64,000 nucleotides of DNA from contig CAXXSX010000002.1 of the NCBI GenBank assembly GCA_963677165.2, positions 1,798,001 to 1,862,000 on the forward strand. The letters are read 5' to 3'. Shown here one piece after another: positions 1 to 8,563 of this stretch. Position numbers and translations under genes: made by a program. Numbering within the stretch: the stretch's first letter is position 1; the number at the start of each line of letters is the position of its first letter. Under the pieces are notes generated by a model, which saw only the letters and a program-made list of their open reading frames with translations, made no database searches and was not told the DNA's origin. The DNA is from JAFGXT01 sp963677165 (GTDB taxonomy: Bacteria > Verrucomicrobiota > Lentisphaeria > Victivallales > SZUA-371).

Positions 1-269
1 AAATCATTTTCCAGACGGTTAATATCTTTATCGCCCTCTTTTTTGAGCTTTTTTACATAACCCCCAGCCCAGCGGGTGGAGATGGACTCAAAAAACTTCT
101 TGATAATTTCCTGGCTGTTCTCGTTTTCATCAATTTCCAGTGGTGGTAAATTGTGGCCGGTAAATAAGTCGGTCTTTGTATTGGCATCATTACCGTCGAC
201 ATAAACCATGCTGCCATGAACCTGGAGGCAGGCTGTTATGGAAAGTAATAACAAAAGTAGTATACGCAT
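1..269 (-). CDS. Secreted or lipoprotein of unknown function (partial)
   Basis: An open frame runs from an ATG at 269 off the left edge, giving about 89 residues. The N-terminus is a short signal sequence (MRILLLLLLSITAC). The Cys at residue 14 could be a lipobox (ITAC), or a normal signal-peptidase site could lie near VHG/S around residue 20. The rest is hydrophilic, with an acidic stretch (EIDENENS) and a basic Lys-rich stretch. The ATG overlaps the stop of the upstream gene as TAATG, so the two are probably translationally coupled. I do not recognise a family. The true length is unknown because the window cuts it. Confidence 0.6.
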   Translation of the reverse strand, partial: MRILLLLLLSITACLQVHGSMVYVDGNDANTKTDLFTGHNLPPLEIDENENSQEIIKKFFESISTRWAGGYVKKLKKEGDKDINRLEND

Positions 270-1831
270 TATTTAACAACCTCCGGCTGAATGGTTTCCT
301 TTTGAGCGGATATGTTTTTGATTATTTCCACCTGCTGATTCAGTTTCATATTTGATCTGTTCAGGAATTTTTTATATATCTTTGAAAATTCACCAGAGGC
401 CATCACATTGTTGATTCCCTGATTGATATATTTTTTCAGGAGAACTCTTCCTTTCGGCAAGCCGAATCCGGAATATTCACGGGTAAGAACTTTACCGACA
501 TTTTTAAGTTCTCCGGCATATTTATTCATGTAGTAGATATTGACGGGAAGTTCGTTGATGATGGCATTGATTTTGCCGGAAATAAGCGCCAGAAACATTT
601 GATCAAAATCATCAAAAAGAGTAATTTCTTTTATCATGCCTTTTGCTTTTAATTTTGAACAGTAGTCAAATGCCGTGCCGATGAAACAGCCGATGTTTTT
701 TCCTTTTAAATCGTAAATGGATCTGATATTACTCTCAGAGGTCACCATCAGCTGATGGGCGATTAAGTTGAACGGCCAGCTGAAATCGATATATTGTTCA
801 CGAGCGGGAGTGATAGTCATACCGGTCAATAAGTCAACTTGGTGCTTTTTCAGTAAGTTGATAATACTGTTAAACGGGATTTGCTGAAAAGTAAGTTTCA
901 AATGCTGATCTTTAGCAATCGCCTTGAGTAGCTCGATATCAAAACCGGTCAGTTCTCCATCTTTGGAGGCCTTATAACAGTAGGGTGGAAAAGTATAGTA
1001 GCCCACAATCAATTCGCGTTTTTGAAGTTCTTTCTGTTGATGTGCTGAGTTATCCTCTGAAAAGCCTTTAATATATTTGTTGTAAATTCGTCCGTATTCA
1101 CCGGACGCCATAATTTTCTGCATTGCGTAGTTTAATTTCTTTCGTAAGCTGTTGTTGCCTTTGGCTACGGCAATTCCGAAAAACTCCTGAGTCAACAAAT
1201 CCCCGACACACACCAGCCGGCCGTGAGTTTTCTCCTGATAGTATAAATTAACGGGATGGTCGAGAATAATCGCGTCAATTGTCCCTTTTAGAAGACACTC
1301 GTATGGCTCATTGTATGATTTGAAATATTTGATCTCGGCAATTCCCACCTTTGGCACAAGGCGGCGGCAGTAAATTCCAGAGGAGCCTGTGTAAGAGGTG
1401 GTGCCCACAATTTTGCCTTTTAGGTCGTCAATGCTGTGAATGCTGTCGTCGTCAGCTCGTTTCATCAACTGGAGGCCGATTTTATTGTAGGGCCAGCTGA
1501 AATCGATGATTTTTTCGCGTGTGGTGTGGATCGTTATACCGGGGGAACAATCGATTTTTCCTTTATTCAACAAGTCAAATGCGTTATCGAATTGAATTTC
1601 CTGATAGCTGACCTGCATATTCAGCTTTTGGGCCAGGGCATTTAACATTTCAATATCAAATCCTGAATATCCAGTATTTGTATTCGCGCGGAAGCTGTAA
1701 GGTGGAAAGGAAAAGATACCGACAGTGAGTTTTTGCTTTGTCTGGGAGTTTTTCGGAAATAACGCAAAAAAGAGGATGGCTGCAAGAACTGCAACCCCGA
1801 ATGAAATGGCAAAAATTATTTTCTTTTTCAA
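269..1831 (-). CDS. Membrane-anchored protein with two fused solute-binding (SBP_bac_3) domains
   Basis: 520 residues. An N-terminal hydrophobic segment (about residues 5-26) is an uncleaved anchor or signal peptide. Two complete family-3 periplasmic solute-binding domains follow, at roughly residues 34-255 and 272-490. Both carry the same landmarks: FPPY near the start, GFDIE, a T-x-x-RE-x-x-IDFSWP segment, and ASGE near the end. Family 3 normally binds polar amino acids or related small ligands and feeds an ABC importer or a sensor kinase. No permease, ATPase or kinase lies beside it here. The next gene is a secreted protein whose ATG overlaps this stop. The tandem arrangement and missing transporter suggest a scavenging or sensing role, but the ligand cannot be told from sequence. 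Confidence 0.85.
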   Translation of the reverse strand: MKKKIIFAISFGVAVLAAILFFALFPKNSQTKQKLTVGIFSFPPYSFRANTNTGYSGFDIEMLNALAQKLNMQVSYQEIQFDNAFDLLNKGKIDCSPGITIHTTREKIIDFSWPYNKIGLQLMKRADDDSIHSIDDLKGKIVGTTSYTGSSGIYCRRLVPKVGIAEIKYFKSYNEPYECLLKGTIDAIILDHPVNLYYQEKTHGRLVCVGDLLTQEFFGIAVAKGNNSLRKKLNYAMQKIMASGEYGRIYNKYIKGFSEDNSAHQQKELQKRELIVGYYTFPPYCYKASKDGELTGFDIELLKAIAKDQHLKLTFQQIPFNSIINLLKKHQVDLLTGMTITPAREQYIDFSWPFNLIAHQLMVTSESNIRSIYDLKGKNIGCFIGTAFDYCSKLKAKGMIKEITLFDDFDQMFLALISGKINAIINELPVNIYYMNKYAGELKNVGKVLTREYSGFGLPKGRVLLKKYINQGINNVMASGEFSKIYKKFLNRSNMKLNQQVEIIKNISAQKETIQPEVVK

Positions 1832-2325
1832 ATTTTCCGCTCCCGCTCAATTGTTAATATGTTTCAACATAGCGATACATGTAATAAAGTCAAGCTCAAA
1901 AACATAATGCTAATCTGCAAATAATATTCCATTCTGCCGAACCGCTAACGAAATATTCTTTCTTTTAGGTACATTTTATTGAGTTTTCGCGTGAGATATT
2001 GTCTGCCGTCGCGAATTATTCCATAGAGAGACAAAGACCGGAGGTGTATGATGAATACAAAATGGAATAAACTGACACGGCATTATCATTGGAACTGTTA
2101 TCGCAGCAGCGTTTGTGAAGAAAATAACGCTGAAAAACCTTGCAATTCGATTTATTTTCGCTTATACTTACACATGGCATATATACATGCCGTTAGATGG
2201 ACATTAAAAAAATCATGGAGCGGGACAGCCGTCTGACGCAGATAAATATTTCTCGTTAAGAGAGTATTGCTGCAGGCAGTTCAGATGGAATATAATGCTT
2301 CGCAATAAAATTATTGAGGATCGTT
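1832..2325. other. Gene-poor intergenic stretch with a possible decayed small membrane ORF
   Basis: About 490 bases lie between divergent genes, so promoters for both directions should be here, but I see no convincing -35/-10 pair. A ribosome-site-like GGAGGT (2040-2045) precedes ATG 2051. The frame starting there is hydrophilic and odd, while the neighbouring frame from 2079 to a stop at 2207 reads as a membrane-type peptide beginning GIIIGTVIAAAFVKK. One frameshift near 2075-2080 would join them. This may be a broken small membrane-protein gene, or chance. Confidence 0.25.
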
Positions 2326-4194
2326 ATGTTTTTTTCTTACGGAAGAAAACTATTTACGGTATTACTGTGTTTGGGGATTTCGTTCGTCGCCATGTCGGCG
2401 GACAAAGAGGTGATGGCAGTTCATGACTTCAAAGTATCGAACAGCCTGAAAAAACTGGATGTCGGCGGATGGTGGATGTCCGAGAAGATGGAAAACGAAC
2501 TTGCCCAGACTGGAAAATTCCGTATTGTTACCCGCGCGAGAATTGCCAGGGTACTAAAAGAACGGAACATCAGTTCCGGTCCGACGCTTAAACCCAAAAA
2601 GCTTGGACAGATTGTTGGGGCGCAATACATCGTCACTGGTCAGGCCGATTACTCCGGCGGTAAACTGATCGTGGTCGCCAACATTATTGACACTACGAAG
2701 AAAGCGGGGGAAATTATGGAGAGTTATGATTCTTCCGCGTTTGCTTCCGATGAGAATGTAAAAGCCAAAATTACCGAGTTGCTTGATTTTATCGCGAAAC
2801 GTATGGCAATGAGCCCTGGTGAGTTTCTCGATTTGGGAATATCTTTTTTGAAGCGGGGAGATTTCGACCAGGCGGCGGAAGTGTTTCGTGATCTTGGTCG
2901 TGAAGTAAAAATTCCGGAAATTTCAGCGCTGGTTCAGCAGGTCAGAAGTAAAGGACTGGAGTCCAAAGCGATGGCGGTTGATTTGTCGGGCATGACTGCC
3001 GGACAGGCTCTGGACAGAGGATTGGAATTGCTGAAGAAGGTCGATAAAGAACAGGCATCACTTATCTTTTATAGATTACAGAAGGCCAAGATGTCATATC
3101 GCCTGGCGGACCTGGCGCGAATTGCTCTTGACGGAAAGCGTAGAAAAGAAAAGATACTTGAAGGGATTATTGCTGAAGCAAGGGGGAAATACCAGAATGC
3201 CGTTGTTGCCTCCAACGAAAGGGACAAACAGAAAGACCCTACCAGTTTATGCGATGAGGCGGTAACAAAGTTACAGGCGTTTTTAAGTAATCCCAAGGTG
3301 CCGTTGTCGAAAAAAGAGCAGGCGCAGATAGCCGCACTGATCAATGAGATTGAAACATTCCGTAAGAAACTGTTTGCCGGTCCGTCTTCAGGACGGGGGT
3401 GGAGAGTGCCTGGGGTTAAAATTGAAATGGTACCGGTAGCAGCCGGAACATTTTCTGTGAGCCGTGTAAACGGGGATGATGCCAGTACGGTTCGCGTGAA
3501 AATTACTCGTAATTTCTGGATCGGCAAGTACGAAATCAGTGCCGGGCAGTATATGTACTACCTGAAAAGTCAGTCCGGATTGAACCGGAATGAACGCTTT
3601 GCGATTGATAAGGAAATACTGTTTCGTAAAGACGGTTGTCCGTTGAAAAGAAATTATTCCATAAAGCGGGGATATAAAAAAGATCATCCGATGGCCTATG
3701 TTTCGTGGCGCGGGGCCCGTAACTTTTGCAAGTGGCTGACTGATATCGAACGGAAAGCCGGAAGATTACCGGAAGGTTATGAATATCGTTTGCCAACCGA
3801 GGCCGAATGGGAATATAGCAGTCTTGCCGGAAGTACAAAGGTATTTTGTTTTGGTGACGATGCGGGAAAGCTCGGGGAATATGCCAGTTACCGTTCAAAT
3901 AGTAATGGCAAGCCGGAAAGATGTGGTTCAAAGAAGCCGAATGCCTGGGGGATTTACGATATGCACGGAAATGTCTGGGAATGGTGCAACGACTGGTATG
4001 GAGAAACTTCTCTGGCATCGAATACGGAAGATCCGGTCGGGCCGGAGGATTCCAATGATAATACTAAAGTGCTGAAAGGCGGTTCATATCGCAGTTCTAC
4101 CGGTGATTTGATGAGTTCCGCGAGGTATTCGTTCAACTATAAATCGTCTAAAAACAATATGGGGTTCAGGGTAGTATGCGGTCCTGAATTATAA
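2326..4194 (+). CDS. Secreted protein: CsgG-like N-terminal domain fused to a formylglycine-generating-enzyme-fold (SUMF1-like) domain
   Basis: 622 residues from ATG 2326, chosen because AGGA (2317-2320) sits just upstream; the in-frame TTG at 2314 would include that site. A signal peptide ends near AMSA. Residues about 27-135 look like the CsgG/LPP20-type alpha-beta domain (AVHDF, a GKFRIVTRARIARVL segment, then GAQYIVTGQADYSGGKL). A helical linker with TPR-like helices follows. From about residue 370 the protein has a C-type-lectin/FGE fold: MVPVAAGTF, KYEIS, PMAYVSWRGARNFCKWL, RLPTEAEWEY, GNVWEWCNDWYG, LKGGSY and GFRVV. The late segment after LKGGSYR has no Cys, where true formylglycine-generating enzymes have active-site cysteines, so catalysis is unlikely and a binding or structural role is more probable. 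It precedes the LuxR-type gene by 36 bases. Confidence 0.8.
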   Translation: MFFSYGRKLFTVLLCLGISFVAMSADKEVMAVHDFKVSNSLKKLDVGGWWMSEKMENELAQTGKFRIVTRARIARVLKERNISSGPTLKPKKLGQIVGAQYIVTGQADYSGGKLIVVANIIDTTKKAGEIMESYDSSAFASDENVKAKITELLDFIAKRMAMSPGEFLDLGISFLKRGDFDQAAEVFRDLGREVKIPEISALVQQVRSKGLESKAMAVDLSGMTAGQALDRGLELLKKVDKEQASLIFYRLQKAKMSYRLADLARIALDGKRRKEKILEGIIAEARGKYQNAVVASNERDKQKDPTSLCDEAVTKLQAFLSNPKVPLSKKEQAQIAALINEIETFRKKLFAGPSSGRGWRVPGVKIEMVPVAAGTFSVSRVNGDDASTVRVKITRNFWIGKYEISAGQYMYYLKSQSGLNRNERFAIDKEILFRKDGCPLKRNYSIKRGYKKDHPMAYVSWRGARNFCKWLTDIERKAGRLPEGYEYRLPTEAEWEYSSLAGSTKVFCFGDDAGKLGEYASYRSNSNGKPERCGSKKPNAWGIYDMHGNVWEWCNDWYGETSLASNTEDPVGPEDSNDNTKVLKGGSYRSSTGDLMSSARYSFNYKSSKNNMGFRVVCGPEL

Positions 4195-4230
4195 TGTCTC
4201 ATATTATGCATATAAAAATAGATTAGTGTG

Positions 4231-5649
4231 ATGATGTCAAAAAATGATTCGAGGCTGTCAACAGCCTTTTTTTCTTTGTTGTTTACTTATATACTGGCCT
4301 TTTTGTTTGAAAGCCAGGTTTTTTACTCTCTTGCGGATTATTATGATATACCGGAAAACACCAATTATATGCTTTCCGCAATATTAGCTCACCTTGCCGG
4401 GTTAGCCTTGTGTGGTTTTTTGCCCGGTTCTTTTCTCTCGGCAAGAAAAGTGATCCTTATCGCTACATCTGTATGTACGATTGGTACGATTCCCTTCTTT
4501 TTTTATTCTCCGATATGGTTGCTTGGGGTATCGTTGGTTATTGGTTCCTTTGTGTCCGGCTGCGCGGTTGCCGCCTGGGGATATTACCTGAAGACTTGTC
4601 ATGCAAAGGGTAAGAGGCTGAAGGCCTGTGCTGACGTGCTTATTTATTCCAATATACTCATGACTATTTTTTTTACGACATCATTTTATATTTCTCCGCA
4701 TATCGCTCTTTATCTGTGCCTGGTCACGATTATCTCTGCGGGGGTATGTGCGTATTTTCTGCCCGAGCCGACACAAGACGAGAACGTGGTACCTGTTCAG
4801 GAAACAAAGATTTTGGTAAAAGCTCCGCTTACGGTTCTTATGGTATTTGTTATTATTCTGACCATCAACTCCGGTTTGATGTATCAGGTATTCAATCCGG
4901 CATTCAGTACGTTTGACTATCTGGACTGCTGGTATTGGGCGCTGCCGTATATTGTTGCGCTGCTTATCATGCGGAATATTCCACAGAAGGTCAAACGTGC
5001 CTATGTTCTCTACGTGGGAATGGGGATGATCATACTTGCATTTATGATGTTTATGTTTATGTCTTTGTCTATGACTGAATATTTTCTGGTGGATACTTTC
5101 ATGCTGGGGGCCTGTGGGATTTTCGATCTGTTCTGGTGGAGTATCCTGGCGGAAATACTTGAATACAGTAAAAGGCCGACGCGGATTTTCGGTTTTGGGC
5201 TTGCTGCCAATGTACTCGGGGTTTTACTGGGAGATCTCCTGGGAACGGGAATGAAAGAGATGAAGTTGCCGGATGAACGGATTGCAGTGGTTGCGTTGTC
5301 GGTTGTTTGTATTACAATGGCCATTTTGCCGTATTTGAATATGCTGTTGGTCAGGTTACTCAAGGAACATGATTACCTGATTGACTTATGGCAGCCACCG
5401 GAACAGGAGGAAAATCCCGGTGAAGTTCCAGTGATGGTTACAAGTAATGTACCGTTGACGGCAAGAGAAGAAGAAGTCCTTTCTCTGATCTTAAAAGCGA
5501 AATCAAATAAATCAATTGGAGGAAAGCTTTTTATTAGTGAAAGTACCGTGAAGACCCATGTGAAAAATATCTTTACAAAATATGATGTGTCAAGCCGGGC
5601 GGAGTTGATGAGGAAACTACTGAATAATAATGCTGAAAAAAGTGTTTAA
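4231..5649 (+). CDS. Integral-membrane LuxR-type transcriptional regulator (12-helix transporter-like sensor plus HTH)
   Basis: 472 residues. Twelve hydrophobic segments occupy about residues 10-385 and look like a major-facilitator-type bundle. A short cytoplasmic linker follows, then a C-terminal LuxR/GerE helix-turn-helix starting LTAREEEVLSLI and containing SIGGKLFISESTVKTHVKNIF. The start is ambiguous between GTG 4228 and ATGs 4231 and 4234; none has a clear ribosome-binding site. Proteins of this layout are membrane-tethered one-component regulators: the membrane part is thought to sense a ligand and the HTH binds DNA. It lies just upstream of the 6.1-17.2 kb secretion operon and is the obvious candidate regulator, though that link is inferred only from position. 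Confidence 0.88.
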   Translation: MMSKNDSRLSTAFFSLLFTYILAFLFESQVFYSLADYYDIPENTNYMLSAILAHLAGLALCGFLPGSFLSARKVILIATSVCTIGTIPFFFYSPIWLLGVSLVIGSFVSGCAVAAWGYYLKTCHAKGKRLKACADVLIYSNILMTIFFTTSFYISPHIALYLCLVTIISAGVCAYFLPEPTQDENVVPVQETKILVKAPLTVLMVFVIILTINSGLMYQVFNPAFSTFDYLDCWYWALPYIVALLIMRNIPQKVKRAYVLYVGMGMIILAFMMFMFMSLSMTEYFLVDTFMLGACGIFDLFWWSILAEILEYSKRPTRIFGFGLAANVLGVLLGDLLGTGMKEMKLPDERIAVVALSVVCITMAILPYLNMLLVRLLKEHDYLIDLWQPPEQEENPGEVPVMVTSNVPLTAREEEVLSLILKAKSNKSIGGKLFISESTVKTHVKNIFTKYDVSSRAELMRKLLNNNAEKSV

Positions 5650-5788
5650 AACAGAAATAGACTCAGAAAACACTTTTCTCTACAAAACCGTCCGAGTAAT
5701 ACCTTTTTACTACAATTTTCAGCTTAAAATCATACTTTAGTACTATTGTATAAGGTCACGTCATACTGTAATATTTTCAATATGATCT

Positions 5789-5846
5789 CCTTCCTGCCTG
5801 ATGGAGTCAGTGGGGTGATAGAGGCAGGGCAGGAAGGTTTTCTTTT
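5789..5846 (+). terminator. Rho-independent terminator candidate with large loop
   Basis: A perfect 10-bp stem, CCTTCCTGCC (5789-5798) against GGCAGGAAGG (5828-5837), is followed by TTTTCTTTT. The loop is 29 bases, longer than usual. It lies 140 bases past the LuxR-type gene and would separate it from the operon that follows. Confidence 0.55.
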
Positions 5847-6077
5847 AATGTAGATAAATCGTTTTGATATGATCTGAGAGGTATACAATTTGGGGATAAA
5901 TTTATAAAGTTCTTTTGTTACAGAAACATGTATTCGCATGAATAACAATAATCTTTATTATTTTCTGTCACATTCATGTTTTAAACACTTGATTCAGTTG
6001 ATTTTAACAAGTTCAGTTATTACAATATATTAAGCAATGGACACCCGGCAGTTGTTCTGATGTCGGAGGAGAAAAAA
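5847..6077 (+). promoter_or_regulatory. Probable regulatory region of the fibre operon
   Basis: AT-rich leader upstream of the 6.1-17.2 kb operon. Two inverted repeats are visible: ACAGAAA (5920-5926) with TTTCTGT (5962-5968), and inside that AATAAT (5947-5952) with ATTATT (5957-5962). A TATATT that could be a -10 lies near 6024-6033, but no good -35 is at the right distance. These are candidate binding sites for the upstream LuxR-type regulator. A strong ribosome-binding site, GGAGG (6065-6069), precedes ATG 6078. Confidence 0.35.
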
Positions 6078-6950
6078 ATGAAAAAGATAATCACGGTCTT
6101 AACAGGACTGATCCTGTCCTGTTCCGTGCTTGCATTACCGCGGAGTGATAATCCGGGGACGGAGGTGAAGGACTCGAAGATTCAGAATGTGAATCAGAAT
6201 GTCCGGATAGATGCCAGAAACCGTTCTTCGGTGAATACCGGTATTCAGGCGCGTGGGGCAAAAATCAGTAATTCATCTATCAGTAATAAATTTACCGGCA
6301 ACGTTAGTGCCGTCAATTCCACGGTATCTACCGGGGTCAAGGCTGATAGCGCCATCATCAAAAATTCCGAAATTTCTACCGAATCAGATGCAAATATTTC
6401 CGCCAGGAACTCTACCGTTAAAACCGGCGTAGATATCAGCGGAGCAAGCCATGCCGAAATTAAAACTAAATACAAAGGCAATATCAATGCTTCCGGCGCG
6501 GTTGTTAAAGCCGGTTCCGTTGAAGGTGATATCAGACATAAGAAAATTACTACTGATGTTCAGGAAGATATCAATGCCCGGGGGCGCGGAATGCAAATTG
6601 GTACAGTCAAGTCCGGCGGCGGCAAGCCTTCCAGTTACAAGGTAAAGAGTGGGTTTGACTACAGTAAACAACGCGGAAACGCGGGCGGCGCCAGGATTGG
6701 TAATGTAAATGTTCAGGGAGCGACTACACGGGAAGTGAAAACTTCTGTAGGAACCGGTAACCTGATTGAGGGGCTTAAAACCCGGCACATGGCAAATGTC
6801 TATAAGAAAACCGGTGGAGTCGATCCGTCCGGAACAAAACATGTTTATGTAAATAAGAAGCAGAAAGAAAGAGCGAAGAAAACGGGTGGTTCTATGGGAA
6901 ATACCACAACCAGGACGGGGATTCGAAAGGTCAATACTTATGTTGAATAA
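6078..6950 (+). CDS. Secreted degenerate repeat protein, paralogue of the fibre-repeat protein
   Basis: 290 residues from ATG 6078, which has GGAGG eight bases upstream; the earlier ATG at 6060 would bury that site. A signal peptide ends near VLALP. The mature protein opens with VKDSKI, a NQNVR segment and GIQARG, closely matching the start of the protein at 10128. It then carries four to five degenerate units of about 31 residues, recognised by endings such as NTGI, STGV and KTGV. The C-terminal third (about 170-290) is Gly/Lys/Arg-rich and basic, without clear repeats. It has very few aromatic residues and a single Cys within the signal peptide. It is first in the operon, 29 bases ahead of the first CsgG-like gene. 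A role as minor subunit, cap or surface linker is inferred. Confidence 0.7.
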   Translation: MKKIITVLTGLILSCSVLALPRSDNPGTEVKDSKIQNVNQNVRIDARNRSSVNTGIQARGAKISNSSISNKFTGNVSAVNSTVSTGVKADSAIIKNSEISTESDANISARNSTVKTGVDISGASHAEIKTKYKGNINASGAVVKAGSVEGDIRHKKITTDVQEDINARGRGMQIGTVKSGGGKPSSYKVKSGFDYSKQRGNAGGARIGNVNVQGATTREVKTSVGTGNLIEGLKTRHMANVYKKTGGVDPSGTKHVYVNKKQKERAKKTGGSMGNTTTRTGIRKVNTYVE

Positions 6951-6979
6951 GTAATTTTATTATTGTATTGCGGGGAAAA

Positions 6980-8563
6980 ATGGAGACAGGATTACAAAGA
7001 TTCGTCGGGCAAACGACGAAAATAATTGCTGCTGCGGGGATTGGACTGATGCTCAATTCATGCGGCTGGTTTACGGGGGAAATTGACGATCAGGAAGTCA
7101 AGGATCTTCATGCCGGTATGAGAGCGCAGAAACGTACTACTGTATTTGACGGCGCGTTGAGAAATTTCGGTCATTTGCTGCGGGCATATGATGTTCCGCA
7201 TACCGCTATTCAAAGTAAGAACGTCGGGAATATGACCGGAGAGAAGAACTTGCCGTCCGATCTCTATACGATGATCGCTTCTTCTCTGAATAAGATCGGA
7301 CATCAGGTGACCTTCATTCCTTACGATGTTCAGTATGTTGTGGCTGAATCCACAACCGGTGGAAAGATTACCAGAGTATATCCCAAGATTGTGATTTCAG
7401 GTGGACTGACTGGTTTTGACAAGGAAATGTTTGAGAAACAGCGTGAAGCGGAAGCATCCGGCGGTTGGGCCGGAGCTCAGGGAGGCGGTCATTTGAAGGC
7501 TTCCGGAACCTATTCACGGCTTACTCTCGATCTGAATATGTTGAATTATCGGACCCAGACATATTTCCCTGGTGTAATTGTATCCAATTCCATTGCCTTG
7601 ACGAAATCTTCCCTGGGATGGGGAATATATGGGTATTATATGGGGAACGGTGCCGCATTTGATTATGATCTCAAGGAAAAACAAGGGGTCCATGCGGCAT
7701 TGCGGACCCTGGTTGAATTTAGTCTGATGCAGTTGCTCGGTAAATATTTCGTCATTCCATATTGGCGGATCGTGAAAGGAGCCAATCCTGATCCAGAGTT
7801 GATTGCTCATGCGCAGGAATGTTTTCTTGAAAAGTCAGAAAATCAGCAGCAGCTTATGCTGAAAAAAATGTTGTTTCTGCATGGTTATAAGGGAATGGAC
7901 CTTCACAGTACGGTATTTCGTGGTTCAGAGGACGGAGCTCTTAAGGAAGCCATGCGGCGTTATAAGGTGTCGTCTTCCGTGAAACTTTATATGGCACTGT
8001 GGGAGAATGTTTCGATCAGCAAAGCCGAAAAGATCGTAAGAAAATACCGCAGGACAAAGGCGATAGAAGATCGTAAGATTGCAGAACAGGAACAAAAACT
8101 TGCCGCGAAACGCGCGGAAGAAGAAAAAGCCAGAAAGATTGCGGCGCGTAAACGGCATGAACAAAATGTAAAAATCTACAATGTATGTATTGATCGGGGA
8201 AATAATTTATATAAGGCAAAGAAATATATTCAGGCACAGGCTGAATTTGCGAAAGCCCATCAGTTATTCTCCCAGCAAGCTTATCCAGTTAAGATGCTGA
8301 ATTATATAAAAGTGATTCAGCAGAGACAAAAACAGGCGGATACTAAGCTCAGGAAATATATTGCCTATGCTGACAGTCTCTATCGCGCGGCGGAAGACGC
8401 CAGCTTTAAATACACCAATTACAAGAAAGCCCTGAATGCCTATTCTACAGCCTTAAGTTTTAAGCCGTCAGATACTTATCTTCAGGGCCAGGTAAAAAAA
8501 ATCAAACAGAAATTAAGCAAATATAATACGGTTTATCAAATGGAAGGTGATGAGAAATGGTAA
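6980..8563 (+). CDS. CsgG/HfaB-like outer-membrane secretion channel lipoprotein with C-terminal TPR-like region (copy 1)
   Basis: 527 residues from ATG 6980 with CGGGGA just upstream; TTG 6968 is the longer alternative. A signal peptide ends in the lipobox LNSC, giving a lipidated Cys near residue 27. Residues about 55-265 follow the CsgG pattern: an NVGNMTGEKNLPSDL segment (CsgG has NIQDETGQF here), a helix, VTFIPYD, ISGGLTGFD, then alternating strands (RLTLDLNMLNYRTQTY, then IVSNSIALTKSSLGWGIYGY) that would form the transmembrane hairpins, and a final helix. CsgG makes a nonameric outer-membrane pore that exports curli subunits. The C-terminal part (about 340-527) is helical, Lys/Glu-rich and TPR-like, which E. 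coli CsgG lacks. It overlaps the next, paralogous gene by 7 bases. Confidence 0.72.
   Translation: METGLQRFVGQTTKIIAAAGIGLMLNSCGWFTGEIDDQEVKDLHAGMRAQKRTTVFDGALRNFGHLLRAYDVPHTAIQSKNVGNMTGEKNLPSDLYTMIASSLNKIGHQVTFIPYDVQYVVAESTTGGKITRVYPKIVISGGLTGFDKEMFEKQREAEASGGWAGAQGGGHLKASGTYSRLTLDLNMLNYRTQTYFPGVIVSNSIALTKSSLGWGIYGYYMGNGAAFDYDLKEKQGVHAALRTLVEFSLMQLLGKYFVIPYWRIVKGANPDPELIAHAQECFLEKSENQQQLMLKKMLFLHGYKGMDLHSTVFRGSEDGALKEAMRRYKVSSSVKLYMALWENVSISKAEKIVRKYRRTKAIEDRKIAEQEQKLAAKRAEEEKARKIAARKRHEQNVKIYNVCIDRGNNLYKAKKYIQAQAEFAKAHQLFSQQAYPVKMLNYIKVIQQRQKQADTKLRKYIAYADSLYRAAEDASFKYTNYKKALNAYSTALSFKPSDTYLQGQVKKIKQKLSKYNTVYQMEGDEKW

Noticed and set aside
2326..4194. Active formylglycine-generating enzyme for sulfatases
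   Set aside because: The active-site cysteine region lacks Cys and no sulfatase gene is in the window.
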